A DNA stretch of 64,000 bases, taken from contig NZ_LYCK01000013.1 in assembly GCF_001679045.1 (NCBI RefSeq), forward strand, positions 62,001 through 126,000, in the 5' to 3' direction. Numbering within the stretch: the stretch's first letter is position 1; every line of letters begins with the position of its first letter. A program made the position numbers and the translations under genes. The notes under the pieces were generated by a model that did no database searches, was not told the origin of the DNA, and saw only the letters and a program-made list of their open reading frames with translations. Of this stretch, positions 43,031 to 53,583 are shown in pieces. Source of the stretch: Haemophilus haemolyticus. Lineage in GTDB: Bacteria > Pseudomonadota > Gammaproteobacteria > Enterobacterales > Pasteurellaceae.

Positions 43031-43346
43031 CGCTGTAATCGCTTTAACTGCAATTTACGGTATTGGTAAGACTCGTTCAAAAGCTATTTGTGCTGCAGCG
43101 GGTATTGCTGAGGATGTTAAGATCAGAGAATTGTCTGAAGAGCAGATTGACAAACTGCGTGACGAAGTTGGTAAATTTACCGTTGAAGGTGATTTACGTC
43201 GTGAAGTAACACTAAACATCAAACGTCTTTTAGACTTAGGTTGTTATCGTGGTTTACGTCACCGTCGTAGTTTACCGGTACGTGGTCAACGTACTAAAAC
43301 TAATGCGCGTACCCGTAAGGGTCCACGTAAGCCGATCAAAAAATAG
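42990..43346 (+). CDS. rpsM: 30S ribosomal protein S13
   Basis: 118 residues from a GTG start within the S4-binding pseudoknot, [20 protein letters not shown]. The C-terminal [18 protein letters not shown] tail reaches the decoding site. It is the first gene of the alpha operon. Confidence 0.98.
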   Translation: MARIAGINIPDHKHAVIALTAIYGIGKTRSKAICAAAGIAEDVKIRELSEEQIDKLRDEVGKFTVEGDLRREVTLNIKRLLDLGCYRGLRHRRSLPVRGQRTKTNARTRKGPRKPIKK

Positions 43347-43359
43347 TCGGGGTAAATAA

Positions 43360-43752
<393 letters not shown>

Positions 43753-43781
43753 GACGTATATAGGATAGTTGGAGAAAGAAA

Positions 43782-44402
43782 ATGGCAAGATATTTGGGTC
43801 CAAAACTCAAGCTCAGCCGTCGTGAAGGTACTGATTTATTTCTTAAATCAGGCGTGCGTGCGATTGATTCAAAATGTAAAATTGATACAGCACCTGGTCA
43901 ACATGGTGCTCGTAAACCGCGTTTGTCTGACTATGGTAGTCAATTACGTGAAAAACAAAAAGTTCGTCGTATCTATGGTATTTTAGAACGTCAATTCCGT
44001 AACTACTATAAAGAAGCAAACCGTTTAAAAGGTAACACTGGTGAAAATTTATTAGTGTTATTAGAAGGTAGATTGGATAACGTTGTTTATCGCATGGGAT
44101 TTGCTGCAACTCGTGCAGAAGCTCGCCAATTAGTGAGCCATAAAGCGATTGTTGTAAATGGTCGTGTTGTTAACATTCCATCTTTCCAAGTTTCTGTAAA
44201 TGATGTTGTTGCTGTTCGTGAGAAATCTAAAAAACAAGCACGTATTAAAGCGTCATTAGAATTAGCAGAACAAAGAGAAAAACCAACATGGTTAGAAGTT
44301 GATTCTGCAAAAATGGAAGGTGTGTTCAAACGTGTTCCTGAACGTTCTGATTTATCAGCAGATATTAACGAACATCTGATCGTTGAGCTTTACTCTAAAT
44401 AA
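43782..44402 (+). CDS. rpsD: 30S ribosomal protein S4
   Basis: 206 residues, starting [20 protein letters not shown] and containing the S4 RNA-binding domain ([20 protein letters not shown]). It lacks the N-terminal zinc cysteines, as in E. coli. It is the autogenous repressor of this operon through the pseudoknot at 42912-43030. Confidence 0.98.
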   Translation: MARYLGPKLKLSRREGTDLFLKSGVRAIDSKCKIDTAPGQHGARKPRLSDYGSQLREKQKVRRIYGILERQFRNYYKEANRLKGNTGENLLVLLEGRLDNVVYRMGFAATRAEARQLVSHKAIVVNGRVVNIPSFQVSVNDVVAVREKSKKQARIKASLELAEQREKPTWLEVDSAKMEGVFKRVPERSDLSADINEHLIVELYSK

Positions 44403-44433
44403 TAGTTAAGCTTAAAAGCAAAGAGAGGATAAA

Positions 44434-45423
44434 ATGCAGGGTTCTGTTACAGAATTTTTAAAACCACGTTTAGTAGATATTGAACAAATTAGTTCAACTC
44501 ATGCTAAAGTGATCTTAGAGCCGTTAGAGCGTGGTTTTGGCCATACTCTAGGTAATGCATTACGTCGTATCCTTCTGTCTTCAATGCCAGGTTGTGCTGT
44601 AACTGAAGTGGAAATTGATGGCGTATTGCACGAATATAGTAGTAAGGAAGGTGTTCAAGAAGATATTCTTGAAGTTCTTTTAAACCTTAAAGGTCTAGCG
44701 GTTAAAGTACAGAATAAAGATGATGTTATTCTGACACTAAATAAATCTGGAATTGGCCCTGTTGTTGCAGCGGATATCACCCACGATGGTGATGTTGAAA
44801 TTGTGAATCCGCATCATGTAATCTGTCACTTAACTGACGAAAATGCATCAATCAGTATGCGTATTCGAGTTCAGCGTGGTAGAGGATATGTTCCAGCTTC
44901 AGCTCGCACTCATAGTCAAGCGGAGGAGCGTCCAATTGGTCGCTTACTTGTTGATGCTTGTTACAGCCCAGTTGATCGCATTGCATATAATGTTGAAGCA
45001 GCTCGTGTTGAACAACGTACTGACCTAGATAAACTTGTTATCGAGTTAGAAACTAATGGTACGCTTGAGCCTGAAGAAGCAATTCGTCGTGCTGCAACAA
45101 TCTTAGCAGAGCAACTCGATGCATTCGTTGATTTGCGTGATGTTCGTCAACCTGAGATTAAGGAAGAAAAACCGGAATTTGATCCGATTTTATTACGTCC
45201 TGTAGATGATTTAGAGTTGACAGTTCGTTCTGCTAACTGTTTGAAAGCAGAAACAATTCATTATATCGGTGATTTAGTACAACGTACAGAAGTTGAATTA
45301 TTAAAAACACCTAATCTTGGTAAGAAATCTCTTACTGAAATTAAGGATGTACTCGCTTCACGTGGCTTGTCACTTGGTATGCGCCTTGAAAATTGGCCAC
45401 CAGCAAGTATTGCTGAAGACTAG
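44434..45423 (+). CDS. rpoA: RNA polymerase alpha subunit
   Basis: 329 residues, identical in length to E. coli alpha. The N-terminal dimerisation domain has [20 protein letters not shown]. The C-terminal domain that contacts UP elements and activators has [20 protein letters not shown] and [16 protein letters not shown]. It lies between rpsD and rplQ as in other gammaproteobacteria. Confidence 0.98.
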   Translation: MQGSVTEFLKPRLVDIEQISSTHAKVILEPLERGFGHTLGNALRRILLSSMPGCAVTEVEIDGVLHEYSSKEGVQEDILEVLLNLKGLAVKVQNKDDVILTLNKSGIGPVVAADITHDGDVEIVNPHHVICHLTDENASISMRIRVQRGRGYVPASARTHSQAEERPIGRLLVDACYSPVDRIAYNVEAARVEQRTDLDKLVIELETNGTLEPEEAIRRAATILAEQLDAFVDLRDVRQPEIKEEKPEFDPILLRPVDDLELTVRSANCLKAETIHYIGDLVQRTEVELLKTPNLGKKSLTEIKDVLASRGLSLGMRLENWPPASIAED

Positions 45424-45439
45424 TTTGGTCATAGGTTAA

Positions 45440-45850
<411 letters not shown>

Positions 45851-45865
45851 AAATCAATTCAAAGG

Positions 45866-45896
45866 AAAAGCTCACTTTATAGTGAGCTTTTTTATT
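45866..45896 (+). terminator. alpha operon terminator
   Basis: AAAAGCTCACT, loop TTAT, AGTGAGCTTTTTT: an 11-base-pair stem with U-tract. Confidence 0.92.
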
Positions 45897-45969
45897 TTAT
45901 ATGTAAGTAAAAGCACTTTATTTACTGAAATATTATTTAGATAGATAGTTCAAAACCATAATCTTGAAT

Positions 45970-46566
45970 TTAAGAGCAGATTCGTAAATGTCTTGTATTT
46001 TTGTCTAGAATGCCTTGTTTCTTTAATTCTTGACTAATACGAATAGCCGTTTCTGTTTCACATCCACAAAATTCAGCTACTTCTCGATAGGTCCAAGGAT
46101 AATCAGGGTAACTTTCAGTTAGATTTTCAATTGCATCAATTATACGTTCGTAGCTTCGTTTATAGGCTGTATTACTTACTCGGTGTTCTGCGTCATATAA
46201 TTCATTCGAGAGTTGCTTCATAAGATAGCAGGAAAAATCAGGATTATTTGCGATAAAAGTAGTGTGATTTCCAGGAAATATACGAATAATATCTGCTTCT
46301 AGTAACACCTTTGCACTACAATGATAAGTTGTTTCACTAAAGATTGTTCTAAACCCAAAATATTCGTTAGCATGATAAAGTCGAATCAAGGTTTCTTTAC
46401 CATTTTCTAAGCTATGGTAAAGCCCAACCAGCCCCCGTCTTAAAAAATAAAATTCTTTAGGTTTTTCACCTTGAGTATAAATTAAGCTGTTTTTCCCTAG
46501 TGTTTTACTTTCATAAATAATGCATTGGTGTAAGTTTTGAGGTAAGTAAGGTGATGAGTTTGACAT
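45970..46566 (-). CDS. Crp/Fnr-family transcriptional regulator
   Basis: 198 residues. An N-terminal cyclic-nucleotide-binding-type beta barrel (about residues 15-120, with FLRRGLVGLYHSLENGKET) is followed by a C-terminal winged helix. The recognition-helix segment is FCGCETETAIRISQELKKQG. The N-terminal FNR iron-sulfur cysteine cluster is absent and the cAMP-contact RS pair of CRP is not evident, so the effector is unknown. It is transcribed away from rplQ and downstream of the radical SAM gene. A perfect TGTTA-N6-TAACA dyad lies 82 bases upstream of its start, suggesting autoregulation. Confidence 0.87.
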   Translation of the reverse strand: MSNSSPYLPQNLHQCIIYESKTLGKNSLIYTQGEKPKEFYFLRRGLVGLYHSLENGKETLIRLYHANEYFGFRTIFSETTYHCSAKVLLEADIIRIFPGNHTTFIANNPDFSCYLMKQLSNELYDAEHRVSNTAYKRSYERIIDAIENLTESYPDYPWTYREVAEFCGCETETAIRISQELKKQGILDKNTRHLRICS

Positions 46567-46647
46567 AAATATCCTTTTAATACATAAAACAACTTTAGGT
46601 TACTATACAAATTTCTGTTTTTATCCGCTATAAGCAAGTTTTAAAAG

Positions 46648-46663
46648 TGTTAACTTGGTAACA
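46648..46663. promoter_or_regulatory. Candidate operator for the Crp/Fnr-type regulator
   Basis: TGTTAACTTGGTAACA has perfect five-base arms separated by six bases, the same geometry as CRP and FNR sites. It lies in the 122-base gap upstream of the regulator gene. Binding is inferred. Confidence 0.45.
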
Positions 46664-46688
46664 AAATTTTTATTTTAAATGAATAATA

Positions 46689-47768
46689 TTATTTTGCTTT
46701 ACCAAAGCATTTTACAAATTCTTTCAAATAGGGTTCCATGTGAGAGAGCGCCATATAATAGGCTTCACAGAGTTGATTATGTGGTTTTCCAAATCCTTGA
46801 ACAGTTCGATGTTTTGGGCAACCTCCATGACAGGCAAAACGAAATTTACAGCTTTTGCATCGTTCGGAAAGAAAGGATTTCGCTGAGCCGAAATGTTTTT
46901 GTTTTATATTATCAACTAATGTTACTAGTGGTGTTTCTATGAGGTTTCCCAACTTGTATTCAGGGTACACATAATGATCGCAACTATAAATATCTCCATT
47001 TTGTTCAATAACTAATTGATCACCGCAGGTTTCACGAAAAATACATAAGCTAGGTTGTAATCCAAGATAGGCCATAAACCATTGTTCAATAAATTGAATC
47101 CCAATTTTTCCTACATCATTAGCGTACCATTCATCAAAAATATTAATTAGAAACTGGCCATAATCCTTTGCAGAGGCTTGTTGCTTATAATCTCCCATTA
47201 GTGGAATAAATTGCATATATGGCGATCCAATTTGTTTTAGAAAATGATAGATTTCTTTGCCATGTAGAACATTTAGATTATGCACTACAGTGAGAGTATT
47301 AAAAGACACTTGATAGTTATGTAGTAAATCTAGTGCATCTATTACTTGTTGAAATGTGCCTTTGCCATTTTTAGTTAAACGGTAGGCATCATGTAAGTGT
47401 TCTGGACCATCTATCGAAAGCCCCACAAGAAAATTATGATCATGCAGAAAACGGCACCAATCGGCATTAAGTAATACACCATTGGTTTGTAGGGAATTTT
47501 CAATTTGTTTCCCATTAGCATATTTATGCTGAAAATCGACCGCTCTTTTATAGAAATCAAGGCCCGCCATGGTTGGCTCACCGCCTTGCCAGAGGAAAGT
47601 CACTTGTTGTTGAGGGGCGGTTCCTATGTAAGATTTGATATAGGTTTCTAATACCTCATCACTCATGGCTCGTTGATTTAAATGAGGTTTTTCCAAGTAA
47701 AAGCAATACTGGCAATCTAAATTACAAATTGAGCCAGTAGGTTTTGCCATTAATTGGAATGCGTTCAT
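46689..47768 (-). CDS. Radical SAM/SPASM enzyme, anaerobic sulfatase-maturase type
   Basis: 359 residues. The radical-SAM motif CNLDCQYCFYLE starts near residue 15. WQGGEPTMAGLDFY and LQTNGVLLN are typical of anSME enzymes, and the C-terminal SPASM cysteines are in CGDQLVIEQNGDIYSCDHYV and CKSCKFRFACHGGCPKHR. Such enzymes convert a Cys or Ser of sulfatases into formylglycine without oxygen; E. coli AslB and YdeM are relatives. No sulfatase gene is in the window, so the substrate is elsewhere or different. It is divergent from the TSUP permease gene. The ATG is preceded by AAAGGATATG on the reverse strand. Confidence 0.9.
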   Translation of the reverse strand: MNAFQLMAKPTGSICNLDCQYCFYLEKPHLNQRAMSDEVLETYIKSYIGTAPQQQVTFLWQGGEPTMAGLDFYKRAVDFQHKYANGKQIENSLQTNGVLLNADWCRFLHDHNFLVGLSIDGPEHLHDAYRLTKNGKGTFQQVIDALDLLHNYQVSFNTLTVVHNLNVLHGKEIYHFLKQIGSPYMQFIPLMGDYKQQASAKDYGQFLINIFDEWYANDVGKIGIQFIEQWFMAYLGLQPSLCIFRETCGDQLVIEQNGDIYSCDHYVYPEYKLGNLIETPLVTLVDNIKQKHFGSAKSFLSERCKSCKFRFACHGGCPKHRTVQGFGKPHNQLCEAYYMALSHMEPYLKEFVKCFGKAK

Positions 47769-47904
47769 ACATCATATCCTTTCTATTTTTTTCATCATAA
47801 CAGAATATTTTTAAGTGTATATGATGCTGATCATAAGATATGGTCATTTCCTTACGCCACAATTAGAATATATTATTAAGCTGATTTTCTTGATAGGAGT
47901 AGAA

Positions 47905-48714
47905 ATGGCGATTAGTACAATTTTTATCTTACTGATTTGCGGTATTTGTACCAATATGGTTTCTGCTATTTTTGGTATTGGCGGTGGGGTATTGATGGTG
48001 CCAATTTTACGTACATTATTTCCCGAATTGCCGATTCAAGTTATTTCAGCTACATCACTCACCATTGTGATGTGTACCGCATTGATTAATTTATTATTTT
48101 TCCATAAGCAAAAAATTAAAATTGATTATATCAATATGATTTTATGGTCTATTGCTATGGTGATTGGCGTGCAAATTGGTTTTGAATTAAGTTTTTATTT
48201 TTCTACAGCGATAATTAGTTTAATTTTTACGGTCAGTTTGAGTGCACTTGCGATTAAAACATTTTTAAACAGATCGAGAACACAAATAGAAGTGTCTAAT
48301 ATGTCTCCTATAGAACGAGCTAAAGGTAGTATTAGTTGCTGCGGAGGAGGCTTAATTGCGGGTATTACAGGTATTGGAGGCGGCTCTATCCTTGCTCCGC
48401 TTGTTGGCCAATTAAAAGGGGTAAAAACACAGCAAATTGCCGTTTATACGAACTACATGATGATTATTGGTGGTATTGGTAATTTATATGGCTATCTTAC
48501 AAGAGCCTTTCCTTATGATATCAGTCTAAGTGGCCAATTAGGATATGTAAATTTTCTTGTAGTGGGTGTCGTTACCTTGGGTTCATTTGGAATGAGTTTC
48601 TTCTCAATGAAATTGCGTGGATTAATGAATCCGGCTTTAACAAGAAAATTATTGGCGATTATTTTATTTTGTATTGCAGCTTATATGTGCATTTTGGAAT
48701 TTGTATTCTATTAA
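47905..48714 (+). CDS. TSUP-family (TauE/SafE) membrane permease
   Basis: 269 residues from ATG 47905, which has a strong TAGGAG ribosome binding site; an in-frame extension of 30 codons upstream lacks one. There are about eight hydrophobic segments. The duplicated motif of the family appears as IFGIGGGVLMVPIL near residue 24 and GITGIGGGSILAPLVG near residue 156. The family moves small anions such as sulfite, sulfoacetate or organic sulfonates. Its place beside a sulfatase-maturase homolog fits sulfur traffic but does not prove it. Confidence 0.88.
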   Translation: MAISTIFILLICGICTNMVSAIFGIGGGVLMVPILRTLFPELPIQVISATSLTIVMCTALINLLFFHKQKIKIDYINMILWSIAMVIGVQIGFELSFYFSTAIISLIFTVSLSALAIKTFLNRSRTQIEVSNMSPIERAKGSISCCGGGLIAGITGIGGGSILAPLVGQLKGVKTQQIAVYTNYMMIIGGIGNLYGYLTRAFPYDISLSGQLGYVNFLVVGVVTLGSFGMSFFSMKLRGLMNPALTRKLLAIILFCIAAYMCILEFVFY

Positions 48715-48725
48715 ATCGAATAAAC

Positions 48726-48748
48726 TAGACCTAGTTATGCTAGGTCTA
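48726..48748. terminator. Hairpin between the TSUP permease and dxr
   Basis: TAGACCTAG (48726-48734) and CTAGGTCTA (48740-48748) pair perfectly; the second arm contains the dxr stop codon. The T-tract is weak, so terminator strength is uncertain. Confidence 0.5.
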
Positions 48749-49939
48749 TTCCCCAATTAGCGTTTTCGCAATCTCTCTTGCTTGTGCATCAATTTCGAGT
48801 ACATCATCAATATTTTGAATGGTATAAGGCGAAATTTTCTCAATTGTTTTCGAATTAATTTTTGCAATATCCATAAAGCTAATTTGACGATCTAAAAATG
48901 CTTGTACAGCAATTTCATTAGCTGCATTCATTGCTGTTGTTGCATATTGACCCGCAGCAAAGGCATCAATAGCCAGTTTTAAATTTGGATAGCGATTAAA
49001 ATCAGGTTCAATAAATGTCAGTTCTTTGATTTTAAAGAAATCGAGTGGTTCTACTCCAGCAAAAGTGCGGTGAGGATATGCCATAGTTTCTGCAATTGGT
49101 GTACGCATATCTGGATTCCCCATTTGAGCAATGACTGAGCCATCAACATAACGCACCATAGAATGAATAATAGATTGTGGATGAATAATGACTTCCATTT
49201 CTTCCGCACTTGCGTTGAAAAGCCAGCGAGCCTCAATGTATTCCAAGCCCTTATTCATCATTGTAGCTGAATCGACAGAGATTTTTTTACCCATAGACCA
49301 ATTAGGGTGTGCAACTGCTTGTTCTGGTGTGATACTAGCGAACTGTTCGAGTGGTGTGTAACGAAATGGCCCGCCAGAACCGGTGAGTATAATTTTACTT
49401 ACACCTAATTCAGAAAGTGGGCAAAAACCGATTTTTTTTTGTGCTTCAGGCGGTAACGATTGAAAGATAGCATTATGTTCACTGTCTACTGGTAAAAGCT
49501 TCGCGTCATAGTTTTTTACGGCATCAATAAAAAGCTGTCCGCAGGTTACCAATGATTCTTTATTTGCCAGTAATACCCGTTTACCCGCTTTAACTGCTGA
49601 AAGAGTCGGTAATAATCCTGCTGCGCCAACAATCGAGGCCATTATCTGATCGGCATCTGGGTGTGCTGCGAGTTCGCAAATAGCTCGTTGTCCTGCTAAT
49701 ACTTCCGTTGGAATATGATGTGCAATTAATTTCTCACGTAAAATTTTAGCAGCATTTACATCATCAAGAGCCGCAAAGTGCGGTCGGAATTTTATGCATT
49801 GTTCAAACATAGCTTCTACATTTTTTCCGCCTACGAGTGCAAATGCATGATATTTCTGGTGGTTATTTTCGATAACAGAAAGGGTACTCTTACCGATTGA
49901 TCCTGTTGAACCAAGAATGACAATGTTTTGTTTTTGCAT
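48746..49939 (-). CDS. dxr: 1-deoxy-D-xylulose-5-phosphate reductoisomerase
   Basis: 397 residues. The NADPH-binding [12 protein letters not shown] is at the N-terminus. Active-site blocks are [15 protein letters not shown] and [20 protein letters not shown]. It commits deoxyxylulose phosphate to isoprenoid synthesis and is the target of fosmidomycin. It is preceded by frr on the same strand, but a terminator lies between them. It contains several uptake signals (near 49064 and 49776). Confidence 0.97.
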   Translation of the reverse strand: MQKQNIVILGSTGSIGKSTLSVIENNHQKYHAFALVGGKNVEAMFEQCIKFRPHFAALDDVNAAKILREKLIAHHIPTEVLAGQRAICELAAHPDADQIMASIVGAAGLLPTLSAVKAGKRVLLANKESLVTCGQLFIDAVKNYDAKLLPVDSEHNAIFQSLPPEAQKKIGFCPLSELGVSKIILTGSGGPFRYTPLEQFASITPEQAVAHPNWSMGKKISVDSATMMNKGLEYIEARWLFNASAEEMEVIIHPQSIIHSMVRYVDGSVIAQMGNPDMRTPIAETMAYPHRTFAGVEPLDFFKIKELTFIEPDFNRYPNLKLAIDAFAAGQYATTAMNAANEIAVQAFLDRQISFMDIAKINSKTIEKISPYTIQNIDDVLEIDAQAREIAKTLIGE

Positions 49940-50001
49940 AGAATCTTTACCGCACTTTTGTTGATTATATTTTCATTGGTACATCTAAATTCGCATACCT
50001 A

Positions 50002-50034
50002 ATAAAATAAAGGCAGACAAAACTGTCTGCCTTT
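50002..50034 (-). terminator. frr terminator
   Basis: AAAGGCAGACA/TGTCTGCCTTT with loop GTTT or AAAC depending on strand, followed by TATTTTATT on the reverse strand. Confidence 0.88.
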
Positions 50035-50048
50035 CGCATTTTTTATAA

Positions 50049-50606
50049 TTAGAAATCCATTAATTCTTTTTCTTTATCCGCTAATACCTCATCTACCTTT
50101 TTAATGTAAATATCTGTGATTTTTTGGATTTCTTCTTCTGCTTTATGTTGTTCGTTTTCGCTAATTTCTTTATCTTTTAATAATGCTTTGATTTTATCAT
50201 TCGCATCACGACGTACATTACGAACCGCAACTTTACCTTGTTCACCTTCGCCTTTCACAATTTTGATTAAATCGCGACGGCGTTCTTCTGTTAATGGAGG
50301 AAGCGGAACACGGATTGTGGTACCCGCTGAAGATGGGTTTAAACCTAAATCTGAGGTTAAAATTGCTTTTTCTACCGCAGAGATTAAAGAACGATCAAAA
50401 ACAGTTACAGCTAAAGTACGTGCATCTTCTGCCACTACGTTTGCTAATTGGCGAAGTGGGGTCGCAGCACCGTAATATTCCACTTGAATTGCATCAAGTA
50501 AACTCGGTTGTGCACGACCGGTACGGATTTTTGAAATATGACCTTTTAATGCTTCAAGGCTTTTTTCCATACGATCTTGAGCATCTTTTTTAATTTGGTT
50601 AAGCAT
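50049..50606 (-). CDS. frr: Ribosome recycling factor
   Basis: 185 residues, E. coli length. It starts [20 protein letters not shown] and includes [13 protein letters not shown] and the C-terminal [17 protein letters not shown]. With EF-G it splits post-termination ribosomes. It is transcribed alone, with terminators on both sides. Confidence 0.97.
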
Positions 50607-50706
50607 TACATTGTCCTTTTAATTGACGAAAGTTAAAACGTGGTGATTTTACTGGATTTTTGTCAATTTTTGAATAAATTTATCAGCTTGAAAACAGATA
50701 AAAAAT

Positions 50707-50737
50707 GACCGCACTTCAGTTACCCAAAGTGCGGTTA
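50707..50737 (-). terminator. pckA terminator from inverted uptake signals
   Basis: ACCGCACTT (near 50708) and AAGTGCGGT (near 50730) form the stem. On the reverse strand ATTTTTTATC follows as U-tract. Confidence 0.85.
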
Positions 50738-50756
50738 ATATTTTTAGTATTTTTAA

Positions 50757-52373
50757 TTAAGCTTTAGGACCAGCTGCAATTAAAGCCTTACCTTCTTCGT
50801 TAGTTGCATATTTAACAAAGTTTTTCACAAAGCGACCGGCTAAGTCTTCAGCTTTTGATTGCCATTGTGCTTTATCTGCGTAGGTATCACGAGGATCTAG
50901 GATTGCAGAATCTACACCTGGTAATGCTTTAGGAATTGCTAAGTTGAAGATTGGTAATTCGCCCATTTCAGCTTTTTCAATTGAGCCATCTAAGATTGCA
51001 TCAATGATTCCGCGAGTATCTTTGATTGAGATACGTTTGCCTGTGCCATTCCAACCAGTATTCACTAAGTAAGCTTCAGCACCTGCTGCTTGCATACGTT
51101 TTACTAACACTTCTGCATATTGAGTTGGGTGAAGGGTTAAGAACGCTGCACCGAAACATGCTGAGAATGTTGGAGTTGGTTCAGTAATACCACGTTCAGT
51201 ACCTGCTAATTTTGCAGTGAAACCTGACAAGAAGTAGTATTTAGTTTGTTCAGGTGTCAATTTAGATACAGGTGGTAATACGCCAAATGCATCTGCAGTT
51301 AAGAAAATCACTTTCGTTGCGTGACCAGCACGAGAAACTGGTTTTACAATGTTATCGATGTGATAAATTGGGTAAGATACACGAGTATTTTCTGTTTTTG
51401 AACCATCATCGAAATCAACAGAACCATCTGCACGAACAACCACGTTTTCTAATAATGCATCGCGACGGATAGCGCGGTAAATATCCGGTTCATTTTCTTC
51501 TGAAAGGTGAATGGTTTTCGCATAGCAACCACCTTCAAAGTTAAAGATACCAACATCATCCCAACCGTGCTCATCATCACCGATTAATTCACGTTTTGGA
51601 TCGGTTGAAAGGGTTGTTTTACCTGTACCAGATAAACCGAAGAAGATTGCTACATCGCCATCTTTACCAACGTTAGCTGAGCAGTGCATTGCGCCAACAC
51701 CTTTAAGTGGTAGGAAGTAGTTCATCATTGAGAACATACCTTTTTTCATTTCACCACCGTACCAAGTACCACCGATTAATTGAATGCGCTCAGTTAAGTT
51801 GAAGGCAACGAAGTTTTCTGAATTTAAACCTTGTTCTTTCCAGTTTGGATTGGTTACTTTAGAACCATTCATTACAACGAAATCTGGTTCAAAATTCTTG
51901 AGTTGTTCTTCAGTTGGGCGAATAAACATGTTTTTCACAAAGTGTGCTTGCCATGCAACTTCAGTTACAATACGTACTGCAATACGGTCGTGTTCGCTAG
52001 CGCCACAGAAACCATCAACTACAAATAAGCGTTTACGAGAGAGTTGGTTAGTTACCAAGTCTTTTAAGCTTTGCCATGTAGCTTGGTTCATTGGTTTGTT
52101 GTCATTTTTCGCAGCTTCAGATGTCCACCAAACAGTATCTTTGGTTTTTTCATCTAACACGATATATTTATCTTTTGGTGAACGGCCAGTGAAGATACCA
52201 GTATCTACAGCTACTGCACCCGTCGTAGTTAAAGTACCTTTTTCAAAGCCTTCTAAACCTGGATTGGTTTCTTCTTCGAACAATTGCTCGTAGCTTGGAT
52301 TATAGACAACGTCTTTTACGTCATAAATGCCTAGCGCTTCAAGTTCTTTTACTACTTTGTTTAAGTCTGTCAT
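50757..52373 (-). CDS. pckA: Phosphoenolpyruvate carboxykinase (ATP)
   Basis: 538 residues, ATP-dependent class. The P-loop is [11 protein letters not shown] near residue 248. DDEHGWDD and [11 protein letters not shown] supply metal ligands, and [11 protein letters not shown] binds substrate. It forms phosphoenolpyruvate from oxaloacetate; in H. influenzae, with an incomplete citric acid cycle, it likely runs toward CO2 fixation as well. It stands alone between terminators. The 173-base upstream gap has no clear CRP site by eye. Confidence 0.97.
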   Translation of the reverse strand: MTDLNKVVKELEALGIYDVKDVVYNPSYEQLFEEETNPGLEGFEKGTLTTTGAVAVDTGIFTGRSPKDKYIVLDEKTKDTVWWTSEAAKNDNKPMNQATWQSLKDLVTNQLSRKRLFVVDGFCGASEHDRIAVRIVTEVAWQAHFVKNMFIRPTEEQLKNFEPDFVVMNGSKVTNPNWKEQGLNSENFVAFNLTERIQLIGGTWYGGEMKKGMFSMMNYFLPLKGVGAMHCSANVGKDGDVAIFFGLSGTGKTTLSTDPKRELIGDDEHGWDDVGIFNFEGGCYAKTIHLSEENEPDIYRAIRRDALLENVVVRADGSVDFDDGSKTENTRVSYPIYHIDNIVKPVSRAGHATKVIFLTADAFGVLPPVSKLTPEQTKYYFLSGFTAKLAGTERGITEPTPTFSACFGAAFLTLHPTQYAEVLVKRMQAAGAEAYLVNTGWNGTGKRISIKDTRGIIDAILDGSIEKAEMGELPIFNLAIPKALPGVDSAILDPRDTYADKAQWQSKAEDLAGRFVKNFVKYATNEEGKALIAAGPKA

Positions 52374-52518
52374 AAGTCACCTCTAATATTTAAGATTAAA
52401 ATTTAACTGTCGCCTATTCTAAAGAATGTCAATGCAAAAAAATGTTAACTAGATCTCATTTTTGGAAAATTATAGCTCTCCATTACCTATTTTTAGGTGT
52501 ATTGATGATGTAGATCAA

Positions 52519-52545
52519 AAATCCCGACATAGCGTCGGGATTGAT
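52519..52545 (-). terminator. hslO terminator
   Basis: AATCCCGAC, loop of five, GTCGGGATT with flanking A/T runs, directly after the hslO stop codon on the reverse strand. Confidence 0.9.
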
Positions 52546-52546
52546 T

Positions 52547-53428
52547 TTAAACTTTTGTTGATTTTAATTTTTCAATCGTTTCTTTATTAAAGAAGTAGTG
52601 TGTACCACAACACTCACATTGCATATCAATACTGCCTTTATGTTCGGCTAATATTTCGTCAATTTCTTCATCGGAAATGAGCAGTAATGCAGAACCAGAA
52701 CGCTCTGCAGAGCAGCCACAGAAAAATTGTACATCTTGTGCTGGATAAAGATTGACGGTTTCTTCGTGATATAAACGATAGAGTAATTCTTCTGCAGGGA
52801 GACCAAATAATTCTTCATTTTTTACTGTCGCTGCGAGCGTAGTTAAATGCTCAAAATCTTCTGGTGTACCAGAACCATCAGGCATAATTTGTAATAACAT
52901 GCCTGCTGCCACCGGCTTGCCTTCATATTCTCCAGTACGAATAATTAATTGAGTTTGAAGCTGTTCTGAGAGTACAAAATAATCTTCTAAGCATTCTGTG
53001 ATCGTCGGTTTATCTAAGCTAATTATACCTTGATAGCGTTCACCTTCTTTTGGTGCAATAGTAATGACCAATACGCCTTTGCCAATCATATTGTGCAGAC
53101 TCATATTTTCAGTGATGTTGCCATCCACTCGAGCAAGGGCGCGGATTTGTTGTTGATCATTGCCATTTATTAATACTAAGCGTAATGGACCATCGCCTTG
53201 AATTTGTACGGTGATATTGCCGTCAAATTTTAGTGTGGCAGTAAGCAAATTAGTCGCCACCATCATTTCACCCAATAAATCCTGTACTGCTTTCGGATAC
53301 TGATGGGTATTTAATGTATCAGTGAATGTTTTATTTAAGCGAACCCATTCCCCACGAACCGCACGATTTTGGAAAAGATAACGGTAAAGCTTGTCATTGT
53401 CTTGAGTATAGTCTTGCTGATTGGTCAT
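52547..53428 (-). CDS. hslO: Redox-regulated chaperone Hsp33
   Basis: 293 residues. The zinc redox switch is intact: CGC (in FFCGCSAERS) and CECC (in MQCECCGTHYFF) near residues 232-268. The N-terminal chaperone domain has AVRGEWVRLNKTF and LGEMMVATNLLTATLKF. Under oxidative plus heat stress the cysteines form disulfides, zinc is lost and the holdase is activated. Confidence 0.97.
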   Translation of the reverse strand: MTNQQDYTQDNDKLYRYLFQNRAVRGEWVRLNKTFTDTLNTHQYPKAVQDLLGEMMVATNLLTATLKFDGNITVQIQGDGPLRLVLINGNDQQQIRALARVDGNITENMSLHNMIGKGVLVITIAPKEGERYQGIISLDKPTITECLEDYFVLSEQLQTQLIIRTGEYEGKPVAAGMLLQIMPDGSGTPEDFEHLTTLAATVKNEELFGLPAEELLYRLYHEETVNLYPAQDVQFFCGCSAERSGSALLLISDEEIDEILAEHKGSIDMQCECCGTHYFFNKETIEKLKSTKV

Positions 53429-53448
53429 TGATCATTCCTAATTGAAAT

Positions 53449-53480
53449 AAAAGTGCGGTAGTTTTTCTCGCACTTTTTGT
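53449..53480 (-). terminator. argH terminator containing an uptake signal
   Basis: AAAAGTGCG (53449-53457) pairs with CGCACTTTT (53469-53477). Here one arm of the stem is a full uptake signal and the other a partial one. Confidence 0.7.
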
Positions 53481-53583
53481 TTTTATCATCTTATTTAAGT
53501 GTCGCTACTCATAATTGGGACTATTCACTGGATTGCAAGGGAGTCTTGTGAAATCCAATTGTGATATGCGTGTTAAAATATGA

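Noticed and set aside
47815..47904. Longer TSUP permease start.
   Set aside because: No ribosome binding site and overlaps the divergent promoter region; ATG 47905 follows TAGGAG.
52374..52518. CRP or FNR site upstream of pckA.
   Set aside because: A TTGATGATGTAGATCAA stretch has the wrong spacing for both and sits on the hslO side of the gap; not convincing.
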